In this document: in pieces, positions 1 to 7,526 of the stretch
How the letters are laid out: every line of letters starts with the position of its first letter
Position numbering within the stretch: position 1 is the first letter of the stretch
Notes under the pieces: model-generated
What the model saw: only the letters and a program-made list of their open reading frames with translations
Database searches by the model: none
What the model was told of the DNA's origin: nothing
Position numbers and translations under genes: made by a program
Origin: Piscicoccus intestinalis NBRC 104926
GTDB taxonomy: Bacteria; Actinomycetota; Actinomycetes; Actinomycetales; Dermatophilaceae
DNA: 34,587 nt
NCBI RefSeq assembly: GCF_001515525.1
Contig: NZ_BCNQ01000049.1
Coordinates: forward strand, 1-34,587
Direction: 5' to 3'

Positions 1-225
1 GCGAGCGATGCTGCCGCCGGGCGCCGAGCAGGCCGAACCGGGGCGACGGCGACCGCGCGACCGACCCGGCCCACCCGCAAGCGACGCTCGCGCCGGGAGC
101 GCGCCGCCGAGGCCCCGGAGCGGGCCGCGGGCCAGTCACCGCCTCCCGACCCCGAGCCCGCGACACCGGGCCCGAATGGCTCGGAACGCCGTCCCCGTCC
201 CGCCGTCGCGAAGGTGCGGTCATGA
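1..225 (+). CDS. ftsE: C-terminal end of cell-division ATPase FtsE (partial)
   Basis: Frame 1 is open from the window edge to a TGA at 223-225 that overlaps the ATG of ftsX (ATGA junction), the usual ftsE-ftsX coupling. The visible 74 residues are a low-complexity tail rich in Arg, Ala and Pro (RKRRSRRERAAEAPERAAG region, then a Pro-rich stretch). The ABC ATPase core (Walker A/B, signature) would lie outside the window, so identity rests on position and frame, not on a motif. FtsE is the cytoplasmic ATPase of the FtsEX complex that gates peptidoglycan hydrolases at the septum. A basic disordered extension of this kind is longer than the compact E. coli protein needs. It could instead be the tail of another protein upstream of ftsX, which is less likely. 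Confidence 0.6.
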   Translation, partial: ASDAAAGRRAGRTGATATARPTRPTRKRRSRRERAAEAPERAAGQSPPPDPEPATPGPNGSERRPRPAVAKVRS

Positions 226-1130
226 TGCGCCCCGGATTCCTGCTCGCCGAGGTCGGCACCGGCCTGCGCCGCAGCGCCTCGATGGCGACCGCGATCATCA
301 TCGTCACGATGGTCTCGCTGTTCTTCCTCGGTCTCGGTCTGCTCGCCGGGCGCCAGGTGGAGGCCGCGAAGGGCTACTGGTACGACCGGGTCGAGGTCTC
401 GGTCTTCCTGTGCACCCAGCGCTCCACCGAGGCCTCGTGCGCGGACGGCGCGGTCACCGCCTCCCAGCGCGCGCAGGTCGCCACCCTGCTCGACGCGATG
501 GCGCTGACCGTCGCCGGCTACGAGTTCGAGAGCCAGGACGAGGCGTACGCGCGGTTCCGCGAGCAGTTCGCCAACAACCCGACGTACGCGCAGACCCCGA
601 AGGCGGCCATCCCGGCCGCGTTCCGCGTCAAGCTCGCCGACCCCGCCGACTATCCCGTCGTCTCGGCCGCGCTGGACGGCCAGCCGGGCGTCGCGACCGT
701 GCGCGACAGTCGCGAGGTGCTCGAACCGCTCGTCGGCGCCCTCGAACTGCTGCGCCGCGCGGCCTGGGCCCTGGCCGGCGTCATGCTCGTGTGCACGATG
801 CTGCTCGTGTCGACGACCATCCGTCAGATCGCCTGGAGCCGGCGCCGGGAGACGGGGATCAAACGGATCGTCGGCGCCTCGAAGGCCGCGATCCGGCTGC
901 CCTTCCTCATCGAGACCGTCCTCGCCGCGCTCGCGGGCACGGCCCTGGCGGTCGGTGCACTGTGGCTGCTCGCGAGCTACGGCTTCCGGGCGCTGGGGGA
1001 CTGGTTCCGCGACTTCGCGTGGGTCGGCGCCGCCGACGTGCTGGCGGTCTCGCCGATCATGGCGACGGTCGCGCTGGGCCTCACCGCGCTCGCCTCCTGG
1101 ACCGCGCTGGCCCGGCACGTGCGCGTCTGA
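222..1130 (+). CDS. ftsX: cell-division ABC transporter permease FtsX
   Basis: This 302-residue membrane protein has the FtsX layout: short cytoplasmic N-terminus, TM1 (about 21-43, ATAIIIVTMVSLFFLGLGLL), a large extracytoplasmic domain (about 45-180), then three TMs (about 187-205, 228-250 and 273-298). The cytoplasmic loop after TM2 reads SRRRETGIKRIVGASKAAI, the typical FtsX loop. Two cysteines (CTQRSTEASC) sit at the start of the extracytoplasmic domain, as in many actinobacterial FtsX, and may form a disulfide. FtsX carries ATP-driven conformational changes from FtsE to a cell-wall hydrolase; the M23 peptidase 1.6 kb downstream is a candidate partner by neighbourhood only. The ATG at 222 is chosen because it overlaps the upstream stop codon. 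Translational coupling to ftsE is likely. Confidence 0.93.
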   Translation: MMRPGFLLAEVGTGLRRSASMATAIIIVTMVSLFFLGLGLLAGRQVEAAKGYWYDRVEVSVFLCTQRSTEASCADGAVTASQRAQVATLLDAMALTVAGYEFESQDEAYARFREQFANNPTYAQTPKAAIPAAFRVKLADPADYPVVSAALDGQPGVATVRDSREVLEPLVGALELLRRAAWALAGVMLVCTMLLVSTTIRQIAWSRRRETGIKRIVGASKAAIRLPFLIETVLAALAGTALAVGALWLLASYGFRALGDWFRDFAWVGAADVLAVSPIMATVALGLTALASWTALARHVRV

Positions 1131-1136
1131 GCCGAC

Positions 1137-2537
1137 TCAGCACTCGATGACGTTGACCGCGAGACCGCCGCGCGAGGTCTCCTTGTACTTGGCCTTCATG
1201 TCGGCGCCCGTCTGACGCATCGTGCGGATCGCCTGGTCGAGGGTCACCCGGTGACTGCCGTCGCCCTGCATCGCGAGCCGCGCCGCGTTGATGGCCTTCA
1301 CCGAGGCGATCGCGTTGCGTTCGATGCACGGCACCTGCACGAGCCCGCCGACCGGGTCGCAGGTCAGGCCGAGGTTGTGCTCGATACCGATCTCCGCGGC
1401 GTTCTCGATCTGTTCGGGCGTGCCACCGAGCACGGCGCACAACCCGGCGGCAGCCATCGAACAGGCCGAGCCCACCTCGCCCTGGCAGCCGACCTCCGCG
1501 CCGGAGATCGAGGCGCAGAGCTTGAAGATGATGCCGATCGCCCCCGCGGTGAGCAGGAATTCGATCACCCCGTCGTCGTCGGCGCCGGGCACGAAGCGCG
1601 TGTAGAAGTGCAGCACGGCCGGCACGATCCCGGCGGCGCCGTTGGTCGGGGCCGTGACGACCCGGCCCCCGCTGGCGTTCTCCTCGTTGACCGCCAGCGC
1701 GTAGAGGTTCACCCACTCCATCGCCCACAGCGGGTCGCGGATGTCGCCGTGGAGACGGGCCGCCGCCTCCTCCTGCTCGCGCAGCGAGCGGCGCAGCCCC
1801 GGGGCGCGCCGGCGCACCTGCAGGCCGCCCGGCAACTGGTCGTCCTCGCGATGGCACCCGCGGTCGACGCACTCCTGCATGACCCGCCAGATCGTCAGTA
1901 GCTCAGCGCGGGTCTGCTCGCGGGGGCGGAAGGCGTCCTCGTTGGCGAGCATGAGGTCGGCGATCGAGCGCCCGGAGATGCGGCACGCCTCGAGCAGCTC
2001 GGGTGCGGTGGCGAACGGAGCCGGCAGCCGCACCGCCTCGCCGGGCAGCTCGTCGGCCTCGACGTCGTGCCCGTCGACGACGAATCCGCCTCCGACCGAG
2101 TAGTACTCCCGCGAACGCAGCTCCTCGCCGGCCGCGTCGTAGGCGGTGAAGCGCATGCCGTTGGGGTGCCCGGGCAGGCTCTTGCGCAGATGCAGCACGA
2201 GGTCGCTCTCGACGTCGAACGGCACCGGGTGCTCGCCGAGCAGCCGCAACTGCCCGGCCTGCCGGATCGACTCGACCCGCTCGGCGGCGTGGTCGACGTC
2301 GACGGTCTCCGGCTCGGCGCCCTCCAGACCGAGCAGCACGGCCCGGTCGGAGCCGTGGCCGCGTCCGGTGGCGCCCAGCGACCCGAACAACCCGACCTCG
2401 ACGCGATGCACGCGCGCCAGCAACTCGTCGCGTCGCAACCCCACGGCGAACCGGTGGCCGGCCCGCATGGGGCCCACCGTGTGCGAGGAGGAGGGGCCGA
2501 TTCCGACGGAGAACAGGTCGAGCACCGAGAGCGCCAT
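1137..2537 (-). CDS. sdaA: L-serine ammonia-lyase, iron-sulfur dependent
   Basis: The 466-residue single-chain (alpha/beta fused) L-serine dehydratase converts L-serine to pyruvate and ammonia with a [4Fe-4S] cluster. The N-terminal domain opens [20 protein letters not shown] with the conserved [12 protein letters not shown]. The catalytic domain has [13 protein letters not shown] and LTCDPVGG. Cysteines 351, 393 and 404 have the 42 and 11 spacing of the cluster ligands in the Legionella enzyme, and the protein ends in a terminal Cys (VNVIEC), matching the C-terminal tail cysteine that caps the cluster in that structure. The start at 2537 is preferred over an upstream in-frame Met because homology begins there and a GGGGGA ribosome site lies about 8 nt before it. 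The gene runs opposite to its neighbours and interrupts the ftsX to smpB block. It is divergent from the M23 gene, with a 201-bp spacer. Confidence 0.95.
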   Translation of the reverse strand: MALSVLDLFSVGIGPSSSHTVGPMRAGHRFAVGLRRDELLARVHRVEVGLFGSLGATGRGHGSDRAVLLGLEGAEPETVDVDHAAERVESIRQAGQLRLLGEHPVPFDVESDLVLHLRKSLPGHPNGMRFTAYDAAGEELRSREYYSVGGGFVVDGHDVEADELPGEAVRLPAPFATAPELLEACRISGRSIADLMLANEDAFRPREQTRAELLTIWRVMQECVDRGCHREDDQLPGGLQVRRRAPGLRRSLREQEEAAARLHGDIRDPLWAMEWVNLYALAVNEENASGGRVVTAPTNGAAGIVPAVLHFYTRFVPGADDDGVIEFLLTAGAIGIIFKLCASISGAEVGCQGEVGSACSMAAAGLCAVLGGTPEQIENAAEIGIEHNLGLTCDPVGGLVQVPCIERNAIASVKAINAARLAMQGDGSHRVTLDQAIRTMRQTGADMKAKYKETSRGGLAVNVIEC

Positions 2538-2672
2538 CGCCCGATCTTCCCCCGCGAACACCGGCTCGGCAAGACACACGCCGCAGCACCCCACGCGAAG
2601 AATCTGAGCAGAATTAAGGCAATTTCTGTTCAATTCATCGAGCGTTCAAAATGACCATTCTCCTCCCGCGGG

Positions 2673-2691
2673 TAAATTGATCGTCAATTTA
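2673..2691. promoter_or_regulatory. operator-like AT-rich dyad between sdaA and M23 gene
   Basis: TAAATTGA-TCG-TCAATTTA is a perfect 8-bp inverted repeat with a 3-nt centre, inside an AT-rich island (about 2600-2700) of an otherwise very GC-rich window. It sits 48 bp before the M23 start and about 135 bp before the sdaA start. The size and symmetry suit a dimeric helix-turn-helix regulator; which one cannot be told. The rest of the 2538-2738 spacer holds no gene that I can support. Confidence 0.4.
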
Positions 2692-2726
2692 GTCGTTTGA
2701 GAAGTGCCTGGTCAGCGGCTTGTGCC

Positions 2727-2732
2727 TACCTT
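2727..2732 (+). promoter_or_regulatory. -10 box for leaderless M23 gene
   Basis: TACCTT fits the actinobacterial TANNNT -10 and ends 6 nt before the ATG at 2739, so transcription should start at or next to the start codon. No Shine-Dalgarno sequence precedes that ATG. No good -35 is seen at 16-18 bp. Confidence 0.45.
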
Positions 2733-2738
2733 CCAGAT

Positions 2739-3347
2739 ATGGGCAACCCTCGCTCTTTGACACGACAGGCCAGCTTGAGTACCGCTCTCGCCGTGGCCGT
2801 GACGACATTCGGCGCCGCGCTTCCGGCCGGCGCCGCGACGGCTTCGGCCGCTCCGGCCATCAACCCCTCGACGGCGGTGGTCACCCAATCGGTCGCGCTG
2901 GCGCCGACCTCGGTGCCGGCGGGCTCGCTGCACGCCGTCGACCTGGCCACGCACGTGCCGACGCTGGCGCTCTTCCGACCCGTGTACGCCCGGGTGTCGA
3001 GCCGCTTCGGGGTGCGCTTCCACCCGATCCTCAAGCGGTACCGGCTGCACGCCGGCATCGACTACGCCGCGCGGTGCGGTCGCCGGGTGTACGCCGCGGC
3101 CTCCGGCCGGGTGTTCATCGCGAGGCGGGCCGGCGGCTACGGCAAGATGGTCGCGATCGACCACCGCGGCCCCCTGTCGACGCGCTACGCCCACCTGTCG
3201 CGGATCTCGGTGCGCTACGGCCAGTACGTGCGCCGCGGGCAGTACATCGGGCGGGTCGGCGCGACCGGCCTGGCCACCGGCTGCCACCTGCACTTCGAGA
3301 CCCGCCGCTACGGCAAGGCGGTCAACCCGCTGCGCTACTTCCGCTAG
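2739..3347 (+). CDS. secreted M23-family metallopeptidase (peptidoglycan hydrolase)
   Basis: This 202-residue protein has a signal peptide (MGNPRSLTRQASLSTALAVA, hydrophobic core, AxA sites about residues 27-38) and a C-terminal LytM/M23 endopeptidase domain. Zinc and catalytic motifs are intact: HAGIDY (HxxxD), YAHLS and CHLHFE (HxH). M23 enzymes cut peptide cross-links in peptidoglycan outside the membrane. It ends right after the domain (VNPLRYFR) with no separate wall-binding module. The ATG at 2739 is chosen because the signal peptide starts there and a -10 box lies just upstream. Its place between ftsEX and smpB makes it a candidate hydrolase controlled by FtsEX, as EnvC and RipC-type partners are in other bacteria. 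That link is inference. Confidence 0.88.
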   Translation: MGNPRSLTRQASLSTALAVAVTTFGAALPAGAATASAAPAINPSTAVVTQSVALAPTSVPAGSLHAVDLATHVPTLALFRPVYARVSSRFGVRFHPILKRYRLHAGIDYAARCGRRVYAAASGRVFIARRAGGYGKMVAIDHRGPLSTRYAHLSRISVRYGQYVRRGQYIGRVGATGLATGCHLHFETRRYGKAVNPLRYFR

Positions 3348-3397
3348 ACCGGCACCCGCATCTGTCGGCCTGTCGGGGGTCGGGCTTGCTCCACGGA

Positions 3398-3429
3398 AAC
3401 CGTGCGGCGTCTTCGGACGTCGCACGGTT
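3398..3429 (+). terminator. UUCG-loop hairpin between M23 gene and smpB
   Basis: AACCGTGCGGCGTC pairs with GACGTCGCACGGTT (14 bp, one G-U) around a cUUCGg tetraloop. It lies 50 nt after the M23 stop and 36 nt before the smpB start. There is no T-tract after it, so it may be a U-less actinobacterial terminator or a structured smpB leader. Confidence 0.5.
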
Positions 3430-3465
3430 ACCGTGTGAGGCGACATTCGATCCGCAGGGGGAAGC

Positions 3466-3936
3466 ATGGCCAAGGAACGCGGCACCAACGTGGTCGCGCG
3501 TAACCGTAAGGCGCGGCACGACTATCACATCGAGGACACCGTCGAGGCCGGTCTCGTGCTGTGGGGCACCGAGGTGAAGTCGCTGCGGGCCGGTCGAGCG
3601 AGCCTCGTCGACGGGTTCGCGACGATCGACCGCGGCGAGGCCTGGCTCGAGGGCGTGCACATCCCCGAGTACAGCCAGGGCACGTGGACCAACCACTCCG
3701 CGCGCCGCAAGCGCAAGCTGCTCATGCACCGCGACGAGATCGACAAGCTGGCCATCAAGAGCCGGGAGGCGGGCCACACCCTCGTGCCGCTGAGCCTGTA
3801 CTTCAAGGACGGCCGCGCCAAGGTCGAGCTGGCGCTCGCCAAGGGCAAGCGCGAGTACGACAAGCGTCACGCGCTGCGCGAGCGGCAGGACCGCCGCGAG
3901 GCCGAGCGCGCCATGTCGCTGCGGATGGAGCGGTAG
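3466..3936 (+). CDS. smpB: SsrA-binding protein SmpB
   Basis: This 156-residue protein is full length for SmpB, which binds tmRNA and brings it to ribosomes stalled without a stop codon. Family signatures are present: [53 protein letters not shown], and the basic C-terminal tail ([24 protein letters not shown]) that mimics codon-anticodon pairing in the decoding centre. A GGGGGAAG ribosome site precedes the ATG by a few nt. Its RNA partner, tmRNA, starts 2.9 kb downstream on the same strand, separated by two unrelated genes. The stop codon is 3 nt before the GTG of the DUF2207 gene, so the two are probably cotranscribed. Confidence 0.97.
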   Translation: MAKERGTNVVARNRKARHDYHIEDTVEAGLVLWGTEVKSLRAGRASLVDGFATIDRGEAWLEGVHIPEYSQGTWTNHSARRKRKLLMHRDEIDKLAIKSREAGHTLVPLSLYFKDGRAKVELALAKGKREYDKRHALRERQDRREAERAMSLRMER

Positions 3937-3939
3937 GCC

Positions 3940-6111
3940 GTGCACAACCGACCCGGTGTGTTCGCGGCGGTGTTCTCGCTGCTGTTTTCTATGGGTTTGT
4001 TGGGCCTGCTCGCTCCGCCCGCGACCGCCGTCGCTGTCGACGCGCCGGCGGGGCCCGGGTTCGGTCGTGCGGGTGTCGCCGCCGGACCGGGGTTCGGGGC
4101 CGCACGAACCGGCTCCTGGGCGGGCACGGCGATCGGCCCGGGAGTCGGCGAACTGCGCGGGCCGGCCGCCCCGGGAGCGACCCCCAACCCCGGTCCGACC
4201 GACCTGCTGCAGGGTGACACCGCCACGACGACCGAGCGGGTGCTGGACTACCGCGTCGACTACGACGTGCAGCCCGACGGCACGGTCAACGGTCGCGAGA
4301 CGATCACCTACCAGTTCCCCGAGGGCGCGCAGCGCCGCGGGATCTTCGCGTACTGGGTGATCCGCCGGCCGGTGGACCAGACGAACGACCGCTACCGGCT
4401 CTGGCCCATGTCGATTGAGAACGTCGAGAGCCCGACGGGCGCCCCGACCCAGTACGAGACCTTCGACGAGGGCCAGAGCTTCGGCGTGCGGATCGGCGAC
4501 CCGGACACCTACGTCAGCGGACGGCAGACCTACGTCATCGAATACACCGTGCAGGGCGCGTTCAACCCCTTCGAGGACCACCAGGAGCTCTACGTCAACC
4601 CCGTCGGGTTCAACTGGCAGGTGCCGATCGACTCGGCGACGGTCACCGTGCGCGCGCCGAACGCGCCGCAGCAGGTGGGCTGCTGGGCCGGTCACGAGCA
4701 GACCGCTCCGGCCGAGGGTTCGCCGACCACGCAGAACTGCCAGGCCTCCGGCGGCGACACCGCCACCTTCACCGCGACGAACCTCGGCCAGGGCCAGGGC
4801 ATGACGATCGCGGGCTTCTACCCGCAGGGCACAGTCAGCGACGCCGAACCGATCCTCCGCAACGGCGATGCCCGCTCCGGAGGCGGTGTCGGCGAGACGA
4901 TGCCCGAACCGGCCGCCCGCGGCCTGACGATCGCCGGCTACTCGCTCGCCGCCCTCATCCCCGCGCTCGCCGCGCTGTTCATGGGGTTGCTCGTGCGCCG
5001 TCGCGGCCGCGACGAGCGCTACGCCGGGCTGACTCCGGGCGTGGCGCCCGCCGACGGCGCCGAGGGTGACGTCGTGCGGGGCTCAGGTGGGCCGGTCGCC
5101 GTGCGGTTCAACCCGCCCGACGGCGCCACCCCCGGGCTCGTCGGCGTCATCGTCGATGAGACCGCCGACACCCGGGACGTCTCGGCCACCGTCGTCGACC
5201 TCGCCGTGCGTGGCTACCTGACGATCGAGGAGGTCGAGACGGGCCGGCGCAGTAAGTCGGACTGGGAGCTGCGGCGCACCGACCCGGCTCCGGCCGAGCC
5301 GCTGCTGCGCTACGAGCAGGAGGTCTACGACGGGATCTTCGCCCGGCGCGACGTCGTGCGCCTGTCGAGCCTGCGCAACCACTTCGCGACGACGCTGGCC
5401 CTGGCGAAGAAGTCGATGTACCGCGAGGTCGTCGACCGGCATTGGTACCGCCGTTCGCCGGAGCGCACCCGCAGCACGTGGGCCGCGCTGGCGATGCTGC
5501 TGGCCGTCGTCGGCGGACTCGTGCTCTTCGTCGGCGGCGTGGCCTCGGCCTCCGTCGACGCCGTCGCGGGCCTGGGGTTCGGCATCCCCTCGGGCGTCGC
5601 GCTCGGCCTGGGCATCCTGCTCGCCGCGCTCCTCGTCTTTGTGCTCGGCAGACGCATGCCGGCCCGAACGGCCCAGGGCAGCGCGGTGTACGCGCAGACG
5701 CTGGGGTTCAAGCAGTACCTGGAGACGGCCGAGGCCAACCAGATCCGCTTCGAGGAGGCCCAGTCGATCTTCAGCCGCTACCTGCCGTACGCCATCGTGT
5801 TCGGCTGCGCCGAGCGCTGGGCGAAGGTGTTCAACGAGGTGGCCGAGTCGGCGGCGGCGCAGGGCTACGTCATCGACATGCCCACCTGGTACGTCTTCTA
5901 CGGCATGCACGGCGGGTTCGTCGACTTCGGCTCGATCGCTGGCGGCATGGAGGACTTCTCGACGGTCGCGGCGGGTACGTTCACCGCGACCCCGGGCACG
6001 TCCGGCGGCAGCGCCTTCGGCGGCGGCAACAGCGGCTTCGGTGGCGGTTTCGGCGGCGGGGGCTTCTCCGGCGGTGGCGGGTTCGGCGGCGGTGGCGGCG
6101 GCTCCTGGTAG
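3940..6111 (+). CDS. DUF2207 domain-containing membrane protein
   Basis: The 723-residue protein starts with a signal peptide (hydrophobic core about 8-25, APPATAVA), followed by a Gly/Ala/Pro linker containing repeats of GPGFG. An extracytoplasmic beta-rich DUF2207 domain follows (about 90-300, YRVDYDVQPDGTVNGRETI and YVIEYTVQGAFNPF). TM helices lie near 330-352, 507-530 and 545-566. A cytoplasmic region contains AIVFGCAERWAKVF, seen across this family. The C-terminus is a Gly-rich tail (about 695-723) ending GGGGGSW, also common in the family. No enzyme activity is known to me for these proteins, and a cell-envelope role is only suggested by topology. The GTG start is supported by GGAG 9 nt upstream at the end of smpB. 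Confidence 0.85.
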   Translation: MHNRPGVFAAVFSLLFSMGLLGLLAPPATAVAVDAPAGPGFGRAGVAAGPGFGAARTGSWAGTAIGPGVGELRGPAAPGATPNPGPTDLLQGDTATTTERVLDYRVDYDVQPDGTVNGRETITYQFPEGAQRRGIFAYWVIRRPVDQTNDRYRLWPMSIENVESPTGAPTQYETFDEGQSFGVRIGDPDTYVSGRQTYVIEYTVQGAFNPFEDHQELYVNPVGFNWQVPIDSATVTVRAPNAPQQVGCWAGHEQTAPAEGSPTTQNCQASGGDTATFTATNLGQGQGMTIAGFYPQGTVSDAEPILRNGDARSGGGVGETMPEPAARGLTIAGYSLAALIPALAALFMGLLVRRRGRDERYAGLTPGVAPADGAEGDVVRGSGGPVAVRFNPPDGATPGLVGVIVDETADTRDVSATVVDLAVRGYLTIEEVETGRRSKSDWELRRTDPAPAEPLLRYEQEVYDGIFARRDVVRLSSLRNHFATTLALAKKSMYREVVDRHWYRRSPERTRSTWAALAMLLAVVGGLVLFVGGVASASVDAVAGLGFGIPSGVALGLGILLAALLVFVLGRRMPARTAQGSAVYAQTLGFKQYLETAEANQIRFEEAQSIFSRYLPYAIVFGCAERWAKVFNEVAESAAAQGYVIDMPTWYVFYGMHGGFVDFGSIAGGMEDFSTVAAGTFTATPGTSGGSAFGGGNSGFGGGFGGGGFSGGGGFGGGGGGSW

Positions 6112-6243
6112 CGATCGGTCTTCGGCGCTGCGACACATCGGACGCCGGGGTGCGGGACCATGGACCTACCGGCCCGGCACCGCGGCGTAGTTCGATGAGC
6201 GCAAATCATCCACGCCGGCCACGATGAAGAGGAGCGCATGAGC

Positions 6244-6660
6244 ATGCATGACGATGACGTCGTCGAGACCCTGTCGACCGACGAGGCCTGGGAGTTCCTC
6301 GGTGCCCAGGGGCTGGGCCGGCTCGCGTTCGCGGTCGCCGGTGACCCCGAGATCGTGCCGATCAACTTCGTGGTCGCCGACCAGAAGGTCTACTTCCGCA
6401 CCGCCGAGGGCAGCAAGCTGCTCGGCCTGACGATCAACGACCGGGTGGCCCTCGAGGCCGACCAGGTCGCCGACGGGCGCGCGACCAGCGTGATCCTGCA
6501 CGGCACCGCCCGCGAGCTCGAGACCTCCGCCGAGTACGAGTTCGCCGAGAACCTGCCGCTGCGCACCTGGGTGCCCACGCGCAAGGTGCACTACATCGAG
6601 ATCACCGCCGACCAGATCACCGGCCGCAACTTCCAACTGGGAGAAGACCCCGAGCGCTGA
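6244..6660 (+). CDS. PPOX-fold (pyridoxamine 5'-phosphate oxidase-like) flavin-binding protein
   Basis: This protein of about 138 residues has the split-barrel pattern of small actinobacterial PPOX-family proteins: EAWEFLGAQGLGRLAFAVAG, EIVPINFVVADQKVYFRTAEG, KLLGLTINDRVALEAD and TSVILHGTARELE. These proteins bind FMN or F420 and act as reductases or oxidases; the substrate cannot be read here and true PLP synthesis is unlikely. Two ATGs are possible. The one at 6244 has AGGAG at a 9-nt distance, while 6238 would leave only 3 nt, so 6244 is preferred. It stands between the DUF2207 gene and tmRNA with 126 bp before it. In the spacer after it, GCCCACG-GGCA-CGTGGGC (6702-6719) could form a hairpin terminator. 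Confidence 0.82.
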   Translation: MHDDDVVETLSTDEAWEFLGAQGLGRLAFAVAGDPEIVPINFVVADQKVYFRTAEGSKLLGLTINDRVALEADQVADGRATSVILHGTARELETSAEYEFAENLPLRTWVPTRKVHYIEITADQITGRNFQLGEDPER

Positions 6661-6826
6661 TCTCGGCGTTGGCGTCGGCGGCCGCCTACGAGCCCACACG
6701 AGCCCACGGGCACGTGGGCGGCGCGGCGTGCCGCCAGGAATGCGTTGGCTCCGGCCGAGGTTGCCCCTGTAGCCTGAGACGTCCGGCCGCGCGCGGTCGG
6801 CGTCGGTGCCCGGGCCGAGCCCGGGA

Positions 6827-6854
6827 TTGACAACTGCACAGTGCTCGAGTGATT
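6827..6854 (+). promoter_or_regulatory. promoter of ssrA (tmRNA)
   Basis: A consensus -35 TTGACA (6827-6832) is followed after 16 bp by GTGATT (6849-6854), a weak -10. The predicted start falls near 6862, just before the mature tmRNA 5' end at 6864. A good -35 is rare in this window and fits a highly expressed stable RNA. Confidence 0.6.
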
Positions 6855-6863
6855 CACCCCCAT

Positions 6864-7230
6864 GGGGGTGATCGGTTTCGACGTTGATCGTCATTCCAGG
6901 GGAAGCGGGTCGAGGATGCAGGGTCATCTCGTCAACGCTCCCTGTAAACCAATAGGTGCCGATTCCAAGCGCACCGACTTCGCCCTCGCCGCCTGAGCGA
7001 GCCTCGAAGTCCGTCAGCCTGAGTTCGCTATCGGCTCAGATCCTGGCGTCAGCTAGATAGCTTGCTGCGTCGTCATGTCGGGGGACGGCGCGGGACTCTT
7101 ACTCGACTGAGCCCGTCGGCGGACGTGTGCGTGCGAGCGCCGGGGCCGAGAAAAGCCATAGCGCACTGCACCCGGAGAAGCCCTGGTTCGGCATCAGCGG
7201 ACGCGGGTTCGATTCCCGCCACCTCCACCA
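6864..7230 (+). ncRNA. ssrA: transfer-messenger RNA (tmRNA, SsrA)
   Basis: The 5' end GGGGGTG pairs over 7 bp (one G-U) with CACCTCC before a discriminator A and an encoded CCA at 7228-7230. GGTTCGATTCCCGCC forms the T-loop region. The tag reading frame at 6958-6996 is A-D-S-K-R-T-D-F-A-L-A-A then TGA, a typical actinobacterial degradation tag ending in ALAA. Length is 367 nt, normal for the family. tmRNA frees stalled ribosomes and marks the unfinished peptide for Clp and other proteases. The internal part (about 7000-7150) should hold the pseudoknots, which I did not fold in detail. A strong terminator follows at 7273. Confidence 0.97.
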
Positions 7231-7272
7231 CTTCGCGGTGGGTCACCCGAGCACGACAGCACGGCACACGCA

Positions 7273-7303
7273 AAGGGCCGCCCGGTCGATCCGGGCGGCC
7301 CTT
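7273..7303 (+). terminator. rho-independent terminator of tmRNA
   Basis: A perfect 13-bp hairpin (AAGGGCCGCCCGG, loop TCGAT, CCGGGCGGCCCTT) follows the tmRNA end by 42 nt, with the T-rich TTGTTGT after it. The A-run on the 5' side would also let it act from the other strand. Confidence 0.9.
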
Positions 7304-7309
7304 GTTGTG

Positions 7310-7397
7310 CTGGCTGCGGTTACTGCGCTGGCTGCCGTTGCTGCGCTGGCTTCGCTCACAGCGCCGGCCGCGCGCGCAGCGCTGGCCGCGCGCAGCG
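7310..7397. repeat. degenerate 18-bp tandem repeat
   Basis: Five units of CTGGCTGCNGTTNCTGCG type lie head to tail (7310, 7328, 7346, 7364, and a 16-nt unit at 7382), each ending in GCG. They drift from AT-tolerant to pure GC along the array. An open frame crosses it but also runs through tmRNA, so I read it as non-coding. Confidence 0.65.
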
Positions 7398-7406
7398 CCG
7401 ACTTCG

Positions 7407-7473
7407 CTCAAAACTGCGTGTCGCGGTGAGAACTGCGGCACGGACTGCACACGCAGTTTTGAGGGACGTTGGG
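7407..7473. repeat. intergenic palindrome family, copy A
   Basis: A perfect 15-bp inverted repeat (CTCAAAACTGCGTGT at 7407-7421, ACACGCAGTTTTGAG at 7449-7463) encloses GGTGAGAACTGC. The left 30 nt (7407-7436) match copies B (20991-21074) and C (32260-32339) with 3 differences. The right arm lacks its inner part. The outer GGGACGTTGGG (7463-7473) recurs at 7516-7526 after CTCA, which looks like a lone end of another copy. It lies between converging tmRNA and trxA. Confidence 0.75.
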
Positions 7474-7475
7474 GG

Positions 7476-7509
7476 CGACCGACCTCAGCCAGGGGTGTTG
7501 GGTCGGTCG
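7476..7509 (-). terminator. possible terminator hairpin downstream of trxA
   Basis: CGACCGACC (7476-7484) and GGTCGGTCG (7501-7509) are perfect 9-bp arms with a 16-nt loop, just past the trxA stop. There is no T-tract, so the terminator role is tentative. Confidence 0.35.
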
Positions 7510-7526
7510 GTCTCAGGGACGTTGGG

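Noticed and set aside
5083-6138. Minus-strand frames opposite the DUF2207 gene
   Set aside because: They mirror the coding strand of a recognised family and end in Gly/Ala-rich antisense of its Gly tail.
7200-7300. Integration (att) site at the tmRNA 3' end
   Set aside because: No duplicated tmRNA 3' end, integrase or phage gene is seen; tmRNA and its terminator are intact.
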